From positions 1-64,000 of the forward strand of contig JAAWQC010000001.1 of assembly GCA_022800315.1 (NCBI GenBank): 64,000 nucleotides of DNA. Reading direction: 5' to 3'. Each line of letters begins with the position of its first letter. Position 1 is the stretch's first letter. The notes beneath the pieces are model-generated. The model was not told the origin of the DNA, searched no databases, and was given only the letters and a program-made list of their open reading frames with translations. A program made the position numbers and the translations under genes. The DNA is from Clostridiales bacterium (GTDB lineage: Bacteria > Bacillota > Clostridia > Oscillospirales > Acutalibacteraceae). Shown here piece after piece: positions 27,834-36,183 of the stretch.

Positions 27834-29257
27834 TCAAAATGTCCCCGTATTTTTTCATACAACCGATTCACCGCCTCTTCCCGACGGTCGCCGGGGTCAA
27901 AGAACGGTTTTTCCCCATCCTCTTCCCCGTCGCCGGCTATCAGCCACAAATCAGGGGAAAACCAATCTCCCGTTTTGCTCCCTACCAGCAAAAGGTCGGC
28001 GCTTTCCTGCTCCTCCCACCAGCGAAAGAGGGCATCATTCTGTTGAAAACATCCATACAAATACATACCGTATAAATAGGCATAGGGCATATCGGCGGCG
28101 GTCAGGCAACGATAGCCCTCCGCCGTGAACTTCCGGCGAAGAGCGGAAAGCCAGAACAGCTGCTCTTCTTCCGGCGCCAGGATGCCGATTACCGGCCGGT
28201 TGGAAAAGGCACCCACCCTGCCGGCACGGCGCGGGAGCCGTACGGCGAGATTGTTTTCCTCCCACAGCAGGCAGCACAGCTCTTCCCGGCATAGACGGTC
28301 CAGCGCACCGGTCAGCCGTCCGGCATATAACAGCCCGGCAATCTTCCCCCCATTGCGGCGTAAGAACAAGGCAAGGGCCGTTTCCTCCTGATCGGACCGG
28401 GGCGGATACACCACCAGATTGCAGCACCCCGTCGGCAGACCGGCCTCCTCCAGCCCCTCATAGCAAAGTTCCGCCGTCACATTGAAGCCGAAAGCGGAGG
28501 GCAACACCGGCGACGCCGGGCGGCCGATCACCAGTGCCTCATCCACAAAGTCCGGGACAGCGGATTTCGGCGGGTCAAGCCCCAACTCACGCCGAAAGGC
28601 TTCGGTCACACTGCCTATCTGCTCCACATCGCGGGAAGCGAGAAAGCGATACGCCAAAGCGGTGACCAGAGGCGCTCCATAGCTGTTGGAGCAGGGGGTC
28701 TGCACCGACAGCCCCTCCGCTGTCACCAGTTCGTGGCGGGAAGAGACCAAAAGATCGGCTCTCCCCAGCGGGTCGCGCCCCCACCGCTCCCCCGTATAGG
28801 AAGGAGCCGTGCGGACCCCGACGGCACAGCTCAGCACGGCGGGAAGGGTGGTTTTCCCGTCGTTGCTGTGGGCCGCCACCACGATACAGCCGGCACGGGC
28901 CAGCCGGGCGATCAGAGGGAATAACAGCCGAAAATCCCCATAGCAGGTGCTTCCCACGCTCATATTGATCAGGGCCGCGCCGTTGTCCAGGCACCACTGA
29001 AGAGCGCGGGCCAGCTGTCCAACGCTTCCCCTGCGCCCCGTATCCATGACCTTGATGCTGCCCAGGGGCGCGTCGGGGGCGTATCGGCGTACCACAGCGG
29101 CGCAGGTGCTCCCATGGCTGGGACGCGCCGGACCGCCTCTGGTGCGCTCCGCTACCTCATGCTCCGCTGTGACCTCCAGATCCACCGTCAGGGGTCCCAG
29201 GCCGTATACATCGCTGTTGACACCGTCGTCGATCAGGATAACGTCCTTTCGTCTCAA
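27824..29257 (-). CDS. Subtilisin-like (S8) serine protease with C-terminal TIGR04066-like domain
   Basis: The 477-residue protein has a subtilase domain in residues 1-245. It shows the catalytic Asp in IDDGVN (about 10), His in HGST (48), the oxyanion Asn in AAHSND (132) and Ser in NSYGAP (192). No signal peptide or propeptide is present, so it should act in the cytoplasm, most simply removing leader peptides. Residues about 350-470 (PVIGILAPEEEQLFWLSALR, then GYRCLTAADMPYAYLYGMYL) resemble the C-terminal half of the TIGR04066-type protein at 32059. A TTG start follows GGAGGGAGGC. It is the last gene of the RiPP operon. Confidence 0.85.
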   Translation of the reverse strand: MRRKDVILIDDGVNSDVYGLGPLTVDLEVTAEHEVAERTRGGPARPSHGSTCAAVVRRYAPDAPLGSIKVMDTGRRGSVGQLARALQWCLDNGAALINMSVGSTCYGDFRLLFPLIARLARAGCIVVAAHSNDGKTTLPAVLSCAVGVRTAPSYTGERWGRDPLGRADLLVSSRHELVTAEGLSVQTPCSNSYGAPLVTALAYRFLASRDVEQIGSVTEAFRRELGLDPPKSAVPDFVDEALVIGRPASPVLPSAFGFNVTAELCYEGLEEAGLPTGCCNLVVYPPRSDQEETALALFLRRNGGKIAGLLYAGRLTGALDRLCREELCCLLWEENNLAVRLPRRAGRVGAFSNRPVIGILAPEEEQLFWLSALRRKFTAEGYRCLTAADMPYAYLYGMYLYGCFQQNDALFRWWEEQESADLLLVGSKTGDWFSPDLWLIAGDGEEDGEKPFFDPGDRREEAVNRLYEKIRGHFEET

Positions 29258-29282
29258 CTGCCTCCCTCCTGCCGTATCCGGC

Positions 29283-31124
29283 TCAGCGGAACTTATCCGC
29301 CTGATACCGGTAAAGTGTGGAATAGCGCCGGGGATTGCTCATCAGCTGTTCGTGGGTACCCTCCTCAATGACACGGCCGTTCTCCAGTACGATGATTTTG
29401 TCCGCCATATGGACGTTTGACAGACGGTGGGAGGTAAACAGGGCCGTCTTGCCCTCACAAAGGGTTTCGAACGATTCGAAGATATGGTGCTCCGCTTCGG
29501 GATCCAGCGATGCGGAAGGCTCGTCCAGCAGAATCATCCGGCTGTCCCGATAGAATACCCGCGCCAGGGCGATACGCTGATACTGCCCGCCGGACAATTC
29601 GATGCCGTCGTCCTCAAAGGCCTTTGTGAGATAGGTATCCAGCCCACAGCCCGCCGATTCCAGCACCTCGCTGCAGCCCGCCTTTACCATAGCGTCCCGA
29701 ACCCTTTGGTCATCGGAGGCCTGCTCGTCCGCGGGCAGTCCCTGCTCCGGCAGAGCCACATTTTCCCGCAGGGTGAAAGCGTAGTTGACAAATTGCTGGA
29801 ACAGGCAGCTGAAACAGCGGCGCAGAGCGGTAAGATCATACTCGCGTATGTCGTGCCCGTTGATCAGAACCGCACCGGCGTCCGCGTCGTAAAACCGCAG
29901 CAGCAGCTTGATAATGGTGGATTTCCCCGCGCCGTTGACGCCGATCAGGCAGACACGCTGTCCCTCCTCGATGGTGAAAGAGACATCCTCCAGCACATCC
30001 TGTTCGGTGTCGGGATAGCGAAAGCGCACATGGTCGAACCGTACCGACAGCGGCCCCTCGGGAATCCGCGTACCGGTATCGGTCACCCGGTTGCGGTATT
30101 GACGAAACTCTTCGATATTGTCCACCCGCAGCTTGCTCTCATACAGGCTCATCATCATGTTGATGAAAAGGAAGACGCCGCTCGACAGCTGTCCCATCAT
30201 ACCGGTATACAGGGTGTAATCCCCCACCGTATACCGGGCGCCCAGCACGCTGAAAGCCAGCACGGCGGTCAGTGCCACAATCACGATCTCCGGCAGGATG
30301 GCAAACAGGGCGGAAAAAATCGTCCGCCGCCGGATCATGTGCCTGCGCGCGGTAAAAAAGGTATGCCATAAGGTACTGTAGCGCGCTTTCAGACTGCCGC
30401 CGATATGAAACAGACGGATATCCTGGGCATAGGAACGGTTGGTCATGATATAGTTGAGATAACTCAGCTGCCGCTCTTCTTTCACATGCTTGAGGCCCCA
30501 TCGGTACAGGCGGCGGGTGTATTGCTGGTTGACAATGGTGGCGGGGATGGCAGCTGCGATGATCAGCAGAGGCACGAGTATTCCCACGCCGCACAGGGCC
30601 GCGAAGCAGCTGACCACCGTCACCAGCGAACCGATACTGTCAATGGCGCTCCATAATACCGCGGCAAGCCGGGCGGTATCCCGGCGGACGTTTTCAAACG
30701 CGTCGTAATATCGCGGGGAGTCAAACAGCTCCAGGTCCGCCCGCAGGGAGATATCCATCATATTCATGGTCACCTGGTTGGAAACCATATCGTTGTGGAT
30801 TCCCGAGCAGTAATCGCCCCATTTCTGGAGCCCCCCCGACAGCACGCTGGTGAGCAGCAGCAGAAAAAGCAGAAAAAGCAGCGTCCCCTGGGGGGATCCC
30901 ATCAAAAGCCCGCCGGAGGCCGGCACGCCGGTCAGCAGGTTGATGACGGCCCGCCCCACATATACCGCCGCTACCGACAGCAGAGATACGGCCGCCTTGG
31001 TCCCGATGCGCACAACGGTATAAAAGCGGGAGGCCTGCCAGGACAGTCGCAGACACCCCGAAAAGGTCTTCATCAGGCTGCGCAGGTTATCCCTGCCCGT
31101 TTTTAGCCGCTTGCGGACATCCAT
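29283..31124 (-). CDS. ABC exporter (fused membrane and ATPase domains) of RiPP cluster 1
   Basis: The 613-residue half-transporter has six membrane segments (about 20-310) followed by an ATPase domain with Walker A (GVNGAGKST), signature ELSGGQYQRIALARV and Walker B (MILLDEPSASLDPEAE). There is no N-terminal C39 peptidase domain, so leader removal must be done by another enzyme, probably the S8 protease encoded next. The chosen ATG follows GGAGGGG and lies about 80 bases after precursor 2, separated by a hairpin. It works as a homodimer and should export the modified peptide. A second exporter of this kind is at 60381. Confidence 0.93.
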   Translation of the reverse strand: MDVRKRLKTGRDNLRSLMKTFSGCLRLSWQASRFYTVVRIGTKAAVSLLSVAAVYVGRAVINLLTGVPASGGLLMGSPQGTLLFLLFLLLLTSVLSGGLQKWGDYCSGIHNDMVSNQVTMNMMDISLRADLELFDSPRYYDAFENVRRDTARLAAVLWSAIDSIGSLVTVVSCFAALCGVGILVPLLIIAAAIPATIVNQQYTRRLYRWGLKHVKEERQLSYLNYIMTNRSYAQDIRLFHIGGSLKARYSTLWHTFFTARRHMIRRRTIFSALFAILPEIVIVALTAVLAFSVLGARYTVGDYTLYTGMMGQLSSGVFLFINMMMSLYESKLRVDNIEEFRQYRNRVTDTGTRIPEGPLSVRFDHVRFRYPDTEQDVLEDVSFTIEEGQRVCLIGVNGAGKSTIIKLLLRFYDADAGAVLINGHDIREYDLTALRRCFSCLFQQFVNYAFTLRENVALPEQGLPADEQASDDQRVRDAMVKAGCSEVLESAGCGLDTYLTKAFEDDGIELSGGQYQRIALARVFYRDSRMILLDEPSASLDPEAEHHIFESFETLCEGKTALFTSHRLSNVHMADKIIVLENGRVIEEGTHEQLMSNPRRYSTLYRYQADKFR

Positions 31125-31150
31125 CGCCGCCCCTCCTGTCGATCGTGACA

Positions 31151-31184
31151 CCGCCGGCGCATCTTTCGCGAGACGCACCGGCGG
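31151..31184 (-). terminator. Hairpin between RiPP precursor 2 and the exporter
   Basis: CCGCCGG arms enclose a second stem of about 7 base pairs with one mismatch. There is no U-run, so mRNA stabilisation or processing after the precursor is more likely than full termination. Confidence 0.5.
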
Positions 31185-31201
31185 CGGGTTTCTCCTTATG
31201 C

Positions 31202-31402
31202 TTACTTATGGTTGGCGGTTGCCGTGTTGTCGTCGTAGTCGTCGTAATCACGGGCCATATTGCGGGTCGAATTGGAATAGCTGTTGTAAGTCCCGCTGTT
31301 GTCGCAGCTGCAGCCACAGCCGACACAGCTGCACTCGGTGCAGACACAGGCATAGGCCTGGATCGTGTTGTCCGCCGTCGGACGTTTCGTCAGCTTCTTC
31401 AT
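31202..31402 (-). CDS. Cys-rich RiPP precursor peptide 2 (Clo7bot/CLI_3235-like)
   Basis: The 66-residue peptide begins MKKLTKRPTADNTIQAYAC and has seven cysteines in a short core (C-x-C-x2-C-x-C-x2-C-x-C-x-C), followed by an Asn/Ser/Tyr/Asp-rich tail of about 33 residues. The leader motif NTIQAYAC matches NTIEAYAC in precursor 1. The arrangement resembles the Clo7bot family (TIGR04065, from memory), whose cysteines are modified by a radical SAM enzyme encoded nearby, as here at 33213. GGGAGG lies nine bases before this ATG; an ATG two codons earlier is too close to it. The final product is unknown. Confidence 0.85.
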   Translation of the reverse strand: MKKLTKRPTADNTIQAYACVCTECSCVGCGCSCDNSGTYNSYSNSTRNMARDYDDYDDNTATANHK

Positions 31403-31440
31403 AACCATTTTCCTCCCTGTTTTCTCCTGCCTATGCCCCA

Positions 31441-31641
31441 TCATTTGGCATAGTTGCTCGCGGTCATGTCACCGTTCAGGTCAACCACGCTCTGGCTGTT
31501 CCCGGCGGGGGTATAGACCTCAGCATAGGTTTTCGGAGCCATGCATGTACAAAAACAGCGACAGGAACAGGTTTTGCAGGCACAGGCGTACGCCTCGATG
31601 GTATTGCCTGCCTCATTTGCCGGTTTGCGCAATTTTTTCAT
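31441..31641 (-). CDS. Cys-rich RiPP precursor peptide 1 (Clo7bot/CLI_3235-like)
   Basis: The 66-residue peptide begins MKKLRKPANEAGNTIEAYAC and carries seven cysteines (C-x-C-x2-C-x-C-x-C-x-C-x-C). A tail of about 33 residues ends DLNGDMTASNYAK. It is the same length as precursor 2 when both start at MKKL. An ATG one codon upstream (31644) is also possible; AGGAGG lies 5 and 8 bases before the two ATGs. The leader NT(I)(E/Q)AYA is conserved and the tail is not, which fits recognition by shared enzymes. Thioether or other radical-based cross-links are expected but not shown. Confidence 0.87.
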   Translation of the reverse strand: MKKLRKPANEAGNTIEAYACACKTCSCRCFCTCMAPKTYAEVYTPAGNSQSVVDLNGDMTASNYAK

Positions 31642-31746
31642 CATTCTAACCTCCTTTCTTCATGGCGGCGTACCCCGGCTGAGGCGTCCGCCTATTGGAT
31701 ATATCCAGCAGAGGCAGCAAAAGCGCCTCTTTGGAAACGAGAAAGG

Positions 31747-32025
31747 TTATCCGGCGATTTCACCAGTCATCTGCTCGGCGATGATTTCGGTGATATGCTC
31801 CACCGTGTCGAACCGGTGGGTATTACGGGGATCGTTCATATCGATAGAAATGCCGAACAGCGCCTGAACCTCCATAAAAAGCTCCACCATATCGTAGGCC
31901 ATGAAACGGAACACCTCACCGGTCAGCGGCCGGCTCAGGTTTTCCGGTGTAAGCCGTGCGGGCGGAATGTCAAAGCGCTCCCGCAGCAGCCCTGTCACCC
32001 GATCCTGTATCTCCTGTGTCGTCAC
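31747..32025 (-). CDS. Acyl-carrier-related protein without phosphopantetheine serine (TIGR04069-like)
   Basis: This 92-residue protein has the helix pattern of acyl carrier proteins, but where a carrier has D-S-L it has YDMVELFMEV, with Met in place of the modified serine (residue about 46). It therefore cannot be primed by phosphopantetheine. This fits the 'peptide maturation system acyl carrier-related protein' family (TIGR04069, from memory) found in Clo7bot loci. It may serve as a docking or leader-binding protein. A GTG start follows AAGGAGGATAAATC. It precedes the two precursor genes. Confidence 0.75.
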   Translation of the reverse strand: MTTQEIQDRVTGLLRERFDIPPARLTPENLSRPLTGEVFRFMAYDMVELFMEVQALFGISIDMNDPRNTHRFDTVEHITEIIAEQMTGEIAG

Positions 32026-32058
32026 GATTTATCCTCCTTGCTTGTCGTCGAAGGCGGC

Positions 32059-33198
32059 TCAGCCGCCCAGGACTGTGCGGACATGGGTATACAGCGCTTC
32101 GGCGCCCCATTGCTGCTCCCATTCGGCAAGGTGGAAGACCGGCAGGTCCGCTTCCTCCCGCCGCCTGTTCTCCACCTCGCGCACCGGTATTTCCGGCGGC
32201 AGATAATGATAGGTAAAACAGCGGCGCTCGTGGGTATCCAGAGTGTCCAGCATCCGGTTGCTCATGACAAAAGCCCCGGCGGCACGGCCGAACCGATAGC
32301 TGAAATCCCTCTCAAGCTCCCGATAGAAAAGGGACTCTACCCGGTCGCAGGGGACAGCGGTTACCACACAGTCGGGGCTGAACGCCTGGCACAGCAGGAA
32401 CGCCTTCAGCCCGAAGCCATTGGGGAACTCATCGTTATACCGCATCATCGCCCCGGGGCACTGGATCAGGATAACATCTGGTTTCCTCTCATCCTCCAGC
32501 CGGCGCATCCAGGCGTTCATTCCATATATCTTGCTTTCCTCATCCACAGACGGATCCAGAAAGAAGTCCGGCAGCTGATCCAGCCCGAGCGCCGCCCCCA
32601 GCGGAGGAGGCAATACGGCGGCGGTGCGGTAGCCGTCCCGGCGAAAAGCGCTGTCCAGGCACAGCAGGGCGTCGGACGGAGCCAATCCGGGGTACAGCTC
32701 CCCCACCAGTACGACGGGAACGGCGGGAGGACGCAGGTCGCAGCGCCCCTCCGGCAGCACATCCTGCAGGCGATCACCCGGCCGCGGGGCAGTCAGGTCG
32801 GTCAGCCTGCTGTTTTTTTTCTCGAAAGGGGCAAACACCGCGGCCTTTTCCTCCGCTGTCAGGGAGGCGGCGCAGTACACCTCTTTCCCCGTCTCCGCTC
32901 CCCGGCGCAGGGCGTGCATAAGAAGAGGGCGGGCGGCGCCGGCATAAGTCCCCTCCGGGATCAGGAGCGCCTCCGCCTCCTGAAGCGCCGTTTCGAAATC
33001 ATCGGATACCTCCAACCCCACAGGGCGGCTGTCGTCGGCATATCCCGCGTCATGCCCCCCGAGCCCCGCGCCGGGAAAGGCGACGGGGAGGAGGCGGTTG
33101 GGCCCCTCCCCGCCCTGATGGGCCAGCCAGGAGAGTGCGGGCGTAAATTCACGGGTATAGGGGTAGACCATCAGGGTCTTTCCTCGATAATCAGGCAT
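32059..33198 (-). CDS. TIGR04066-type peptide maturation system protein
   Basis: The 379-residue protein starts MPDYRGKTLMVYPYTREFTP. Its N-terminal half (about 1-160) contains a GLEVSDDFETALQEAEALLIPEG segment, and its C-terminal half begins PVVLVGELYPGLAPSDALLC and includes DVILIQCPGAMM. By recollection this matches the TIGR04066 family linked to Clo7bot peptides and radical SAM enzymes; the biochemical role is unknown. The ATG follows GGGGAGGAAAGACG, and an upstream GTG in frame lies inside that site. The C-terminal half resembles the end of the S8 protease at 27824. It is soluble. Confidence 0.72.
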   Translation of the reverse strand: MPDYRGKTLMVYPYTREFTPALSWLAHQGGEGPNRLLPVAFPGAGLGGHDAGYADDSRPVGLEVSDDFETALQEAEALLIPEGTYAGAARPLLMHALRRGAETGKEVYCAASLTAEEKAAVFAPFEKKNSRLTDLTAPRPGDRLQDVLPEGRCDLRPPAVPVVLVGELYPGLAPSDALLCLDSAFRRDGYRTAAVLPPPLGAALGLDQLPDFFLDPSVDEESKIYGMNAWMRRLEDERKPDVILIQCPGAMMRYNDEFPNGFGLKAFLLCQAFSPDCVVTAVPCDRVESLFYRELERDFSYRFGRAAGAFVMSNRMLDTLDTHERRCFTYHYLPPEIPVREVENRRREEADLPVFHLAEWEQQWGAEALYTHVRTVLGG

Positions 33199-33212
33199 CG
33201 TCTTTCCTCCCC

Positions 33213-34631
33213 TCACCGGATATCCCGGTGCCAGCGTTCACGCATTTCCTTGAGCATCAGCATGAGCCGCAGATGATAGGCCGCCTGTTCCCGCATATTC
33301 TCGCAGGCACGGAGCTTGACCTCCCGTGACAACGCACTGCCGCCGTCCGCACTCCGGCAGCACAGGCTGCAGAAAGAAAGAGCCCAGCATTCACGGCATT
33401 CCTCCGGGGTCAGACGGCAGACATTGAGCAGCGTATCCGCCTTGTCGATATCGAACCCCCGGTCGATATGCCCGATATTCATGCAGGGGGACAGTTCGCT
33501 CACCCGCTCACAGGGATAAAAATGACCGTTGACATCCATCAGCAGGCGCATCTGCCCCGGTATACAGGGGCCGGAATGAGAAGATGCCTCCGGCAGATGG
33601 CGCCGGTCACCCAGGCTGTCGTACTCCCGCAGGATGCGGGGTACTTCCTCCCGGGCGATGGGAGAGACCCGCTCTTTCTCGATCAGACCGAAAACACTGA
33701 GATAGGCCAAGAATTTTTCGTAGTTGTTCTGCTCGATATACTCCCAGGTGTACACGGTTTTACGCAGGGAGTAACTGTCGTCCACCACCGCCGAATGAAC
33801 GTTGGTCTGCGCCAGAAAATCGTAATCCACAAACACCCGGTTCGAGCAGTCGAGGGCAAATTGGGGATCGATGACCATACTCAGACTGACCGATTTCATA
33901 TACTCCGGATATTTCTCCCGGATACGCCCCAGGTTTTTCATAATCACATCAAAACTGCCCCTGCCGTTGGCGGCAAAACGACGGTTGAGATCATGGGCTT
34001 CCCGTCCGCCGTCCACACTGACCATCAGATGAATGTCGTGTTCGACGAAAAAGTCTACTACCTCGTCGGTGAGCAGGGTGCCGTTGGTGGTGATGTTGAA
34101 GGTAATTCCCCGTCCCTCGAACACCTTCTCGGCGTACAGGACAAGCTCTTTCAGCAGACCGAATTCCAGCAGCGGTTCCCCGCCGTAAAAGCCCAGATCA
34201 ACCGACTCTGCGTCGCGGGAATGCTCCAACAGGAAGTCCACGCCTTTTTTCGCCGTTTCCCAGCTCATGATTTTTTGGGCGTGAGTACGCTGACCACCGT
34301 TATTTAAATCGGAATAAATGCAGTAGGAACAGCGGAAATTACAGTTTTGGGTAAGCTGAAGGGTGATTTTCCTCACCTTGTGCCGCAGCAGATAGGGCAG
34401 GATATCGGTGGAGGGATGCTTCCATTCCTTCACCCGGTTATCGGACAGATAGCCGTCGGCCCGCAGCCCGCCGATCTCCCTGCGGGCTGCCTCCCCGGCC
34501 TCCCTCCCCGCCAGCATCCGGCGCAGGCCTTCCCACGTCTCCCGCTCCACCTCTTTGAGTTCGTTACGGTTGACATCATAAAAATACCAGCCTGCGTGGG
34601 TGCGCATCAGTCGTATCAGCGGTTTAGCCAT
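33213..34631 (-). CDS. SPASM-domain radical SAM peptide maturase (CcpM-like)
   Basis: The 472-residue enzyme has the radical SAM motif C-NFR-C-SY-C at residues 97-104, GFYGGEPLLE, NITTNGTLL and SVDGG. These are followed by a C-terminal SPASM domain with cysteines in GPCIPG, YPCERV, SPCMNIG, and the closely spaced CRECWALSFCSLCC. Such enzymes use S-adenosylmethionine and auxiliary FeS clusters to form thioether or C-C bonds in ribosomal peptides. The N-terminal ~75 residues probably bind the leader. It is closest in context to the Cys-rich peptide maturase CcpM (TIGR04068, from memory). It starts inside the end of the adenylating-enzyme gene. Confidence 0.9.
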   Translation of the reverse strand: MAKPLIRLMRTHAGWYFYDVNRNELKEVERETWEGLRRMLAGREAGEAARREIGGLRADGYLSDNRVKEWKHPSTDILPYLLRHKVRKITLQLTQNCNFRCSYCIYSDLNNGGQRTHAQKIMSWETAKKGVDFLLEHSRDAESVDLGFYGGEPLLEFGLLKELVLYAEKVFEGRGITFNITTNGTLLTDEVVDFFVEHDIHLMVSVDGGREAHDLNRRFAANGRGSFDVIMKNLGRIREKYPEYMKSVSLSMVIDPQFALDCSNRVFVDYDFLAQTNVHSAVVDDSYSLRKTVYTWEYIEQNNYEKFLAYLSVFGLIEKERVSPIAREEVPRILREYDSLGDRRHLPEASSHSGPCIPGQMRLLMDVNGHFYPCERVSELSPCMNIGHIDRGFDIDKADTLLNVCRLTPEECRECWALSFCSLCCRSADGGSALSREVKLRACENMREQAAYHLRLMLMLKEMRERWHRDIR

Positions 34632-35895
34632 GTTGTTCCCCTCCTTCAGCCGGACGGCGGTCAAGAAAAAAGGCCAGCTTGCCGGTCCGATCGGCAGGGA
34701 ACAGGTGGGAGGCGATCTCGAAGGTCCAGTCGGCCTCTTTCAGCTCATCCTCCCGCAGGTTTTCAATGAACAGTTCCCGCAGGGTGCCGCCCCAGCCACG
34801 GTAGGCTTCCTTGACGGCCAGCCGGCAGCGGAACTGACGGGGTCCCTCCTGAATCACCTGGAACTGGCGGATGATCTCTCCCATCCGCTGATTGATCATA
34901 TCCACCGGACGGAGAAGGACATAGGCATTGATCCGCCGCCCGCCGGGGGTTACGATGAAATCGCTGGTACGTCCTGACGTCAGCTCCAGACGGGTGGAAC
35001 CGTCCGCCTGTCTCCACAGGCGGCCCCGGTCCCCGGTCCGATAGCGGATCAGGGGCATGGCGCGGTTGGTCAGGGTGGTGGCGTACAGGTCGCCCTCATC
35101 CCCGTCGGCGGCGGGGAGCCCGTCGGACAGGCATTCCAAGTACACGTTGGAATCGAAGCAGCGGAACCCCTCCCCCGTATCGAGGGCGATGGACCCCATC
35201 TCGTTGCAGCCGTAAAAGTTCACCACCGGGCAGCCAAACACACGGGACAGCCGTTCCCTTGTGGCGGCAGGCAGGGTTTCCCCCGTCAGCTCGATCATGC
35301 GCAGCGACGGCAGAAGTGCGGAAAGATCCCCTCCCGCCTCCTCCGCGCAGTCGGCCAGCAGGACCACCACACTGGGCTGCGCCTGAATCCAGTCCGGCCG
35401 GTATTCTTTCATCCGCTCGATAATCTGCCGCAGGCGGGTGTCTGTCAGTCCGCTTTTACAGAAACCGAGGCTTTTCTCATCCCGTGCCGCCAGCGTCTCG
35501 TCCTCTCTCGCCAGCAGGGTGTTGCCCTGATATTCGGTGGTGTAAAAATAAACCATGCGGCTGGTCGGCCCAATGCCGTAGAGACGGCGGCGGATCAGCC
35601 AATGGGGCACCGCCGCCCTCACCGTGTCCTTTTTATACCAGTAAACGTTCAAATATTGTCCAGTAGAACCGGAAGTATGACGAATATCAATCTGATCACG
35701 GCAGGCGGGGCCGGTAAACACCTCCGACAGAAAGTCGGCAAAGTGTTCCTGCACCGTTTCCTTTTCCAGCAGCGGCAGGTCGTTCCATCCCGTCGGATTG
35801 TCTACGGCCGACCGGTATGCTCCCCGCTCCCTGTAATAGGGTGTGGACCCCACGGCATGGGCCAGCAGACGATTCAGGCTCTCCTGATACAGCAT
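34624..35895 (-). CDS. Adenylating enzyme, phenylacetate-CoA ligase (PaaK)-like
   Basis: The 423-residue protein belongs to the PaaK branch of the ANL superfamily: TPYYRERGAY and DLPLLEKETV near the start, RHTSGSTGQYLNVY as the phosphate-binding loop, then NFYGCNEMGSIALDT, RYRTGDRGRL and a C-terminal lid (GRTSDFIVTPGGRRINAYVL). It would activate a carboxylic acid as the adenylate and load it on a thiol, most simply the carrier protein encoded 5 bases upstream. The ATG follows GGGAGGTGTGACGAG. The substrate is unknown; PaaK relatives favour aryl acids. Confidence 0.85.
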   Translation of the reverse strand: MLYQESLNRLLAHAVGSTPYYRERGAYRSAVDNPTGWNDLPLLEKETVQEHFADFLSEVFTGPACRDQIDIRHTSGSTGQYLNVYWYKKDTVRAAVPHWLIRRRLYGIGPTSRMVYFYTTEYQGNTLLAREDETLAARDEKSLGFCKSGLTDTRLRQIIERMKEYRPDWIQAQPSVVVLLADCAEEAGGDLSALLPSLRMIELTGETLPAATRERLSRVFGCPVVNFYGCNEMGSIALDTGEGFRCFDSNVYLECLSDGLPAADGDEGDLYATTLTNRAMPLIRYRTGDRGRLWRQADGSTRLELTSGRTSDFIVTPGGRRINAYVLLRPVDMINQRMGEIIRQFQVIQEGPRQFRCRLAVKEAYRGWGGTLRELFIENLREDELKEADWTFEIASHLFPADRTGKLAFFLDRRPAEGGEQHG

Positions 35896-35899
35896 CTCG

Positions 35900-36169
35900 T
35901 CACACCTCCCTTTTCTGCCGGGACCAGACACTGTCCACATATTCGGTCAGCCGGCCAAAGGTGTCCATATGATCGGCGAAATCGTCGTCATCGTCCAGCG
36001 GAACGCCGCCAGCTTCTTCCAGCTTGATTACCAGATCGATAATCCCCACCGAGTCAAAGCCCAGTTCGTCGATCAAGGCGGTATCGCCATGGATTTCCTC
36101 CGGCGTTACCGCTGTTCTCGCACAGGCTGCCACCAGACGGCGGATTTGGTCTTCCCGTTGCTTCTCCAT
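35900..36169 (-). CDS. Acyl/peptidyl carrier protein
   Basis: This 89-residue protein has a standard carrier motif, DELGFDSVGIIDLVIKLEE, in which Ser40 is the phosphopantetheine attachment site. The acidic helix pattern and length are typical. AAAAGGAGAAAAGGC precedes the ATG. It lies between two adenylating enzymes, so it probably carries the acyl or amino acid unit they activate. No phosphopantetheinyl transferase gene is seen nearby. Confidence 0.92.
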   Translation of the reverse strand: MEKQREDQIRRLVAACARTAVTPEEIHGDTALIDELGFDSVGIIDLVIKLEEAGGVPLDDDDDFADHMDTFGRLTEYVDSVWSRQKREV

Positions 36170-36183
36170 GCCTTTTCTCCTTT

